In this document: one piece after another, positions 61,960 through 64,000 of the stretch
Layout of the letters: every line of letters starts with the position of its first letter
How positions within the stretch are numbered: the stretch's first letter is position 1
Source of the DNA: JAJECS01 sp965198185
GTDB taxonomy: Bacteria; Chloroflexota; UBA11872
Length of the DNA: 64,000 bases
Direction of reading: 5' to 3'
NCBI GenBank assembly: GCA_965198185.1
Contig: CBDAOU010000001.1
Coordinates: 434,001 to 498,000 of the forward strand
Notes under the pieces: model-generated
Database searches by the model: none
Told to the model about the DNA's origin: nothing
Seen by the model: only the letters and a program-made list of their open reading frames with translations
Position numbers and translations under genes: made by a program

Positions 61960-63090
61960 TCAAGATCCTTGCCGGACGGGCCGGTTGAGCGCCTGCTCAT
62001 AGACGTCGATCAGCCGGGCGGCCGATCGCTCCCAGGTCATGGCCGCCGCGCGGGCCCTGCCGCCCTCACCGAGCTGCCGGCACTCATCGGGGGAGGTTAA
62101 GAGCCCGACGAGCGCGGTTTCTAGTTCCGCAGCATCGCCCGGCGGCACCAGCAGGCCGCTTTCGCCGTGCTTCACGATCTCCTCTGCGGGTGAGTCGCGC
62201 GTGCTGATCACCGGGGCGCCGCAGGCGCCGGCCTCGAGCAGCACGAGGCCGAAGCCCTCGAAATCCCGTCCAACTGATCGATATGGCATGACGACCACGG
62301 ACGCGCGGGCATACCAGCGCACCAGCTCGTCGTGGCTCACGGCTCCGGTGAGCGTGACGGCCTCGCCCAGCCCCAGCGCCTCGATGCGGTCACGGAGCCG
62401 CACAACGAACGGTGAACGGGAGGCGTACGGCCCAACAATGACAAAGCGCGACCGCGGCAGGCGCGCGTGCACCGCGGCGAAGGCTTCCACGGCCACGTCG
62501 AAGCCCTTGCGCGGCTTCGGCTCGCCGACGGCCAGCACGAGGCCCGGCTCGCGCGCCACCTGCGGGTCGGGCGCGGCGAACTCATCCGCCCGCACGGCGA
62601 GCGGCACGACGGTGGTGTGCGTGAATCCCGTATCCCGTTGCACCCGCTGCTCGGTATAGCGGCTGATGGCGATCAGGCGCCGCGCGCGGCGCATGGCCCA
62701 GCGAAGCATGCGCGATTCCAGCCGGTCGCGGCTGGACGGGACCGAATAGGTGCCGACGAGCGAGACGAAGAGCGGCCGGCGGCCGGCGGCAAGTGCAGCG
62801 GCCGGGGCATAGGGCTCGACCATGCAGTGGACGGCGTCCACGCCCCGCAGCGCGCGCCACAGGGGCCGGACGGTGCGCGCGAGCAAGCGCGCGAAATGCG
62901 GCGTGCCCTGGCGAAACGAGGGGATCGCGGCGTGGTCGGGATGCGCGCGGAGGTCGGCGGGCATGGCGCCGCCGGGCGTGACCAGGCGCACATCGACGCC
63001 CGCCGCGATGAGACCCCGCGCCAGCTCGCCGGCATAGCGGCCCCAGCCGTTGCTCGGGTCCAGTTCGTCGGCCACGATAGCCAGCTTCAC
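61960..63090 (-). CDS. GT4-family glycosyltransferase
   Basis: A 376-residue transferase. The GTG at 63090 overlaps the upstream stop as GTGA and gives VKLAIVADELDPSNGWGRYA. Conserved parts are RLIAISRYTEQRVQRDTGF, VLAVGEPKPRKGFDVAVEAF, VVMPYRSVGRDFEGFGLVLLE-type signature and GACGAPVISTRDSPAEE. It is part of the same tightly packed minus-strand operon. Confidence 0.9.
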   Translation of the reverse strand: MKLAIVADELDPSNGWGRYAGELARGLIAAGVDVRLVTPGGAMPADLRAHPDHAAIPSFRQGTPHFARLLARTVRPLWRALRGVDAVHCMVEPYAPAAALAAGRRPLFVSLVGTYSVPSSRDRLESRMLRWAMRRARRLIAISRYTEQRVQRDTGFTHTTVVPLAVRADEFAAPDPQVAREPGLVLAVGEPKPRKGFDVAVEAFAAVHARLPRSRFVIVGPYASRSPFVVRLRDRIEALGLGEAVTLTGAVSHDELVRWYARASVVVMPYRSVGRDFEGFGLVLLEAGACGAPVISTRDSPAEEIVKHGESGLLVPPGDAAELETALVGLLTSPDECRQLGEGGRARAAAMTWERSAARLIDVYEQALNRPVRQGS

Positions 63091-64000
63091 CGACGCTGCC
63101 TCCAGATGCTCAGGGCCAGCAGCGGGACCAGCAGCCCCGTGGCGACCAGCGACACGATCACGCCCGCCGAAAACGCGGGCGGCTCGAACCGCATGCTGAT
63201 CTGGTGCGCGCCGCCCGGCAGCGCGAGGCCGCGCGAGACCGCGTTGACGGTCAAGATCTCCGCGGGGCGCCCATTCACCTCGGCGGTCCAGCCGGGATAG
63301 GGCGCCTCATTGAGCACGAGCAGACCGGGGGCCGCCAGTTCGACGCTGAGGTCAAGGCGGTCGGCGCCGCGGACGATGGGGCCAACGACGTCCGCTCCGT
63401 CGGAGGCTCGCCCAGGCTCGATGCCGGGGTCGCGCGACACAAACGCGTGGTCGGGACGCACCGCAAGCCCTTCAAGCAGGGACGGCGTGTCGTCGACGAC
63501 GGACCAGTTTCTCGCGATCCAGGCTGAGGGGCGCCAGTTTTCGATCTCGTAGACGTACAGCGGCTGCTCCACGCCGGCCCAGTCGGGCAGCGGGATCGGG
63601 CCGGCATGCACTTCGCGCAGCCCCTCAATCGGCAACGGCACGCCCGACGTGATGTACCGGACATTCGCGGCGGCAAGCGCGCCGAGACGCGACTGCAAGA
63701 TGTCGCGGCGAGCCTCCGCGTCGAGCGAGGCGTCGGTGGCAAAGCCGGACAGGGTGGCGCGTTCGCTGCCCACAAACGCCAAGTACGCCGCCGTGCTGCG
63801 CGGCATCAGGTTTTCGTAGCCATCGATCGTTGCGGGTCCGCCGTCCAGCGCCAGATTGGGGGCGCGAGTGGCGGCGAGGAACACCCACTCGAGCAGGTCG
63901 CGCTGGTCCCGGGTGAGGCGATCTCCGGTCGCCGTCGAGAGCTCGAACTTTTGGGCGAGCGGGCGATAGGAGAAGAGGCGGCCCCACGGTCATCGGCGGA
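63087..64000 (-). pseudogene. YfhO-like membrane protein, C-terminal part, frameshift near window edge
   Basis: The C-terminal part of a large glycosyltransferase-associated membrane protein. Visible is a periplasmic beta-rich domain (RYITSGVPLPIEGL, VYEIENWRPSAWI, LVLNEAPYPGWTAEVNGRPAE, FEPPAFSAGVIVSL) and a last transmembrane helix, as in YfhO/PF09586 proteins. Near 63988 a TGA interrupts; adding one C to the GACCG run (GACCCG) continues the frame through SADDPWGRLFSYRPL to the edge. The N-terminal membrane half lies outside the window. Confidence 0.65.

Noticed and set aside
1..64000. CRISPR array, prophage or insertion sequence
   Set aside because: No regularly spaced direct repeats, no phage structural genes and no transposase were seen; the only mobile traces are the island-like decay and short palindromic repeats.

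Overview
This is a G+C-rich bacterial chromosome segment, roughly two-thirds G+C over most of its length. Dense operons, many GTG starts and several TTG starts fit a member of the Chloroflexota, probably a marine or host-associated lineage. That placement is inferred from gene families: secreted proteins with a GYPVSQRF-type module, a VanW/peptidoglycan-binding protein, a galactonate-dehydratase-like enolase-superfamily enzyme, and a carbohydrate and amide catabolic cluster. No rRNA is present to confirm it.

Bases 1-21,300 are ordinary core genome: a partial secreted protein, a lipoprotein cyclophilin, lspA, tRNA-Arg(CCG), a LipM-type octanoyltransferase with a coupled methyltransferase, a beta-propeller/Nudix pair, ssrA (tmRNA) next to smpB, a SWIM-finger protein behind a possible attenuator, a metallophosphoesterase, a LiaF-like membrane protein, murD, panB, a very divergent GroEL-like chaperonin behind trmD, khpA, rpsP, a VanW protein, rplS, rnhB, yraN, a CAP-domain protein, a DedA protein and a second Nudix gene. 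Three tRNA genes (Tyr, Asp and a CAT-anticodon tRNA) end this part.

Bases 21,600-31,000 are a more A+T-rich, decayed accessory stretch: a GLUG-repeat adhesin broken into several frames, a Phd antitoxin followed by the remnant of a PIN-domain toxin, an orphan DUF2867 protein preceded by a remnant of its usual dehydrogenase partner, an NCS2 purine/pyrimidine permease carrying a C-terminal ATPase-like domain, and a large membrane glycosyltransferase-like gene broken by at least five indels. Two more tRNA genes (CAT and Leu-CAG) follow.

Bases 31,580-43,100 hold a membrane sulfatase-superfamily protein whose two halves differ strongly in base composition, a small membrane protein with a coupled methyltransferase, and then a catabolic group: sialidase-like propeller, damaged SRPBCC gene, Gfo/Idh/MocA oxidoreductase, GH32/43-like propeller, penicillin-acylase-family Ntn hydrolase and DUF5069. 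A solitary DUF262/HNH protein (43,425-45,173) resembles GmrSD/type IV defence proteins.

The right third is surface-polysaccharide synthesis in two opposed blocks. On the plus strand (45,529-51,493) are three GT4 glycosyltransferases, a nucleotide-sugar epimerase and a WcaJ-like initiating transferase. On the minus strand (56,325 to the right edge) are four glycosyltransferases, a methyltransferase, a Wzx-like flippase and a large membrane protein, nearly all overlapping or abutting. Between them sit a methyltransferase/class III aminotransferase pair, a LanC-like protein and the enolase-superfamily enzyme. Together these could make, export and decorate one glycan.

Two themes recur. Three genes appear to start at CTG, judged by Shine-Dalgarno placement, overlap geometry and conserved residues lost at any later start. 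At least seven genes are broken by single-base indels, several in C or T runs, so some apparent pseudogenes may be sequence errors.
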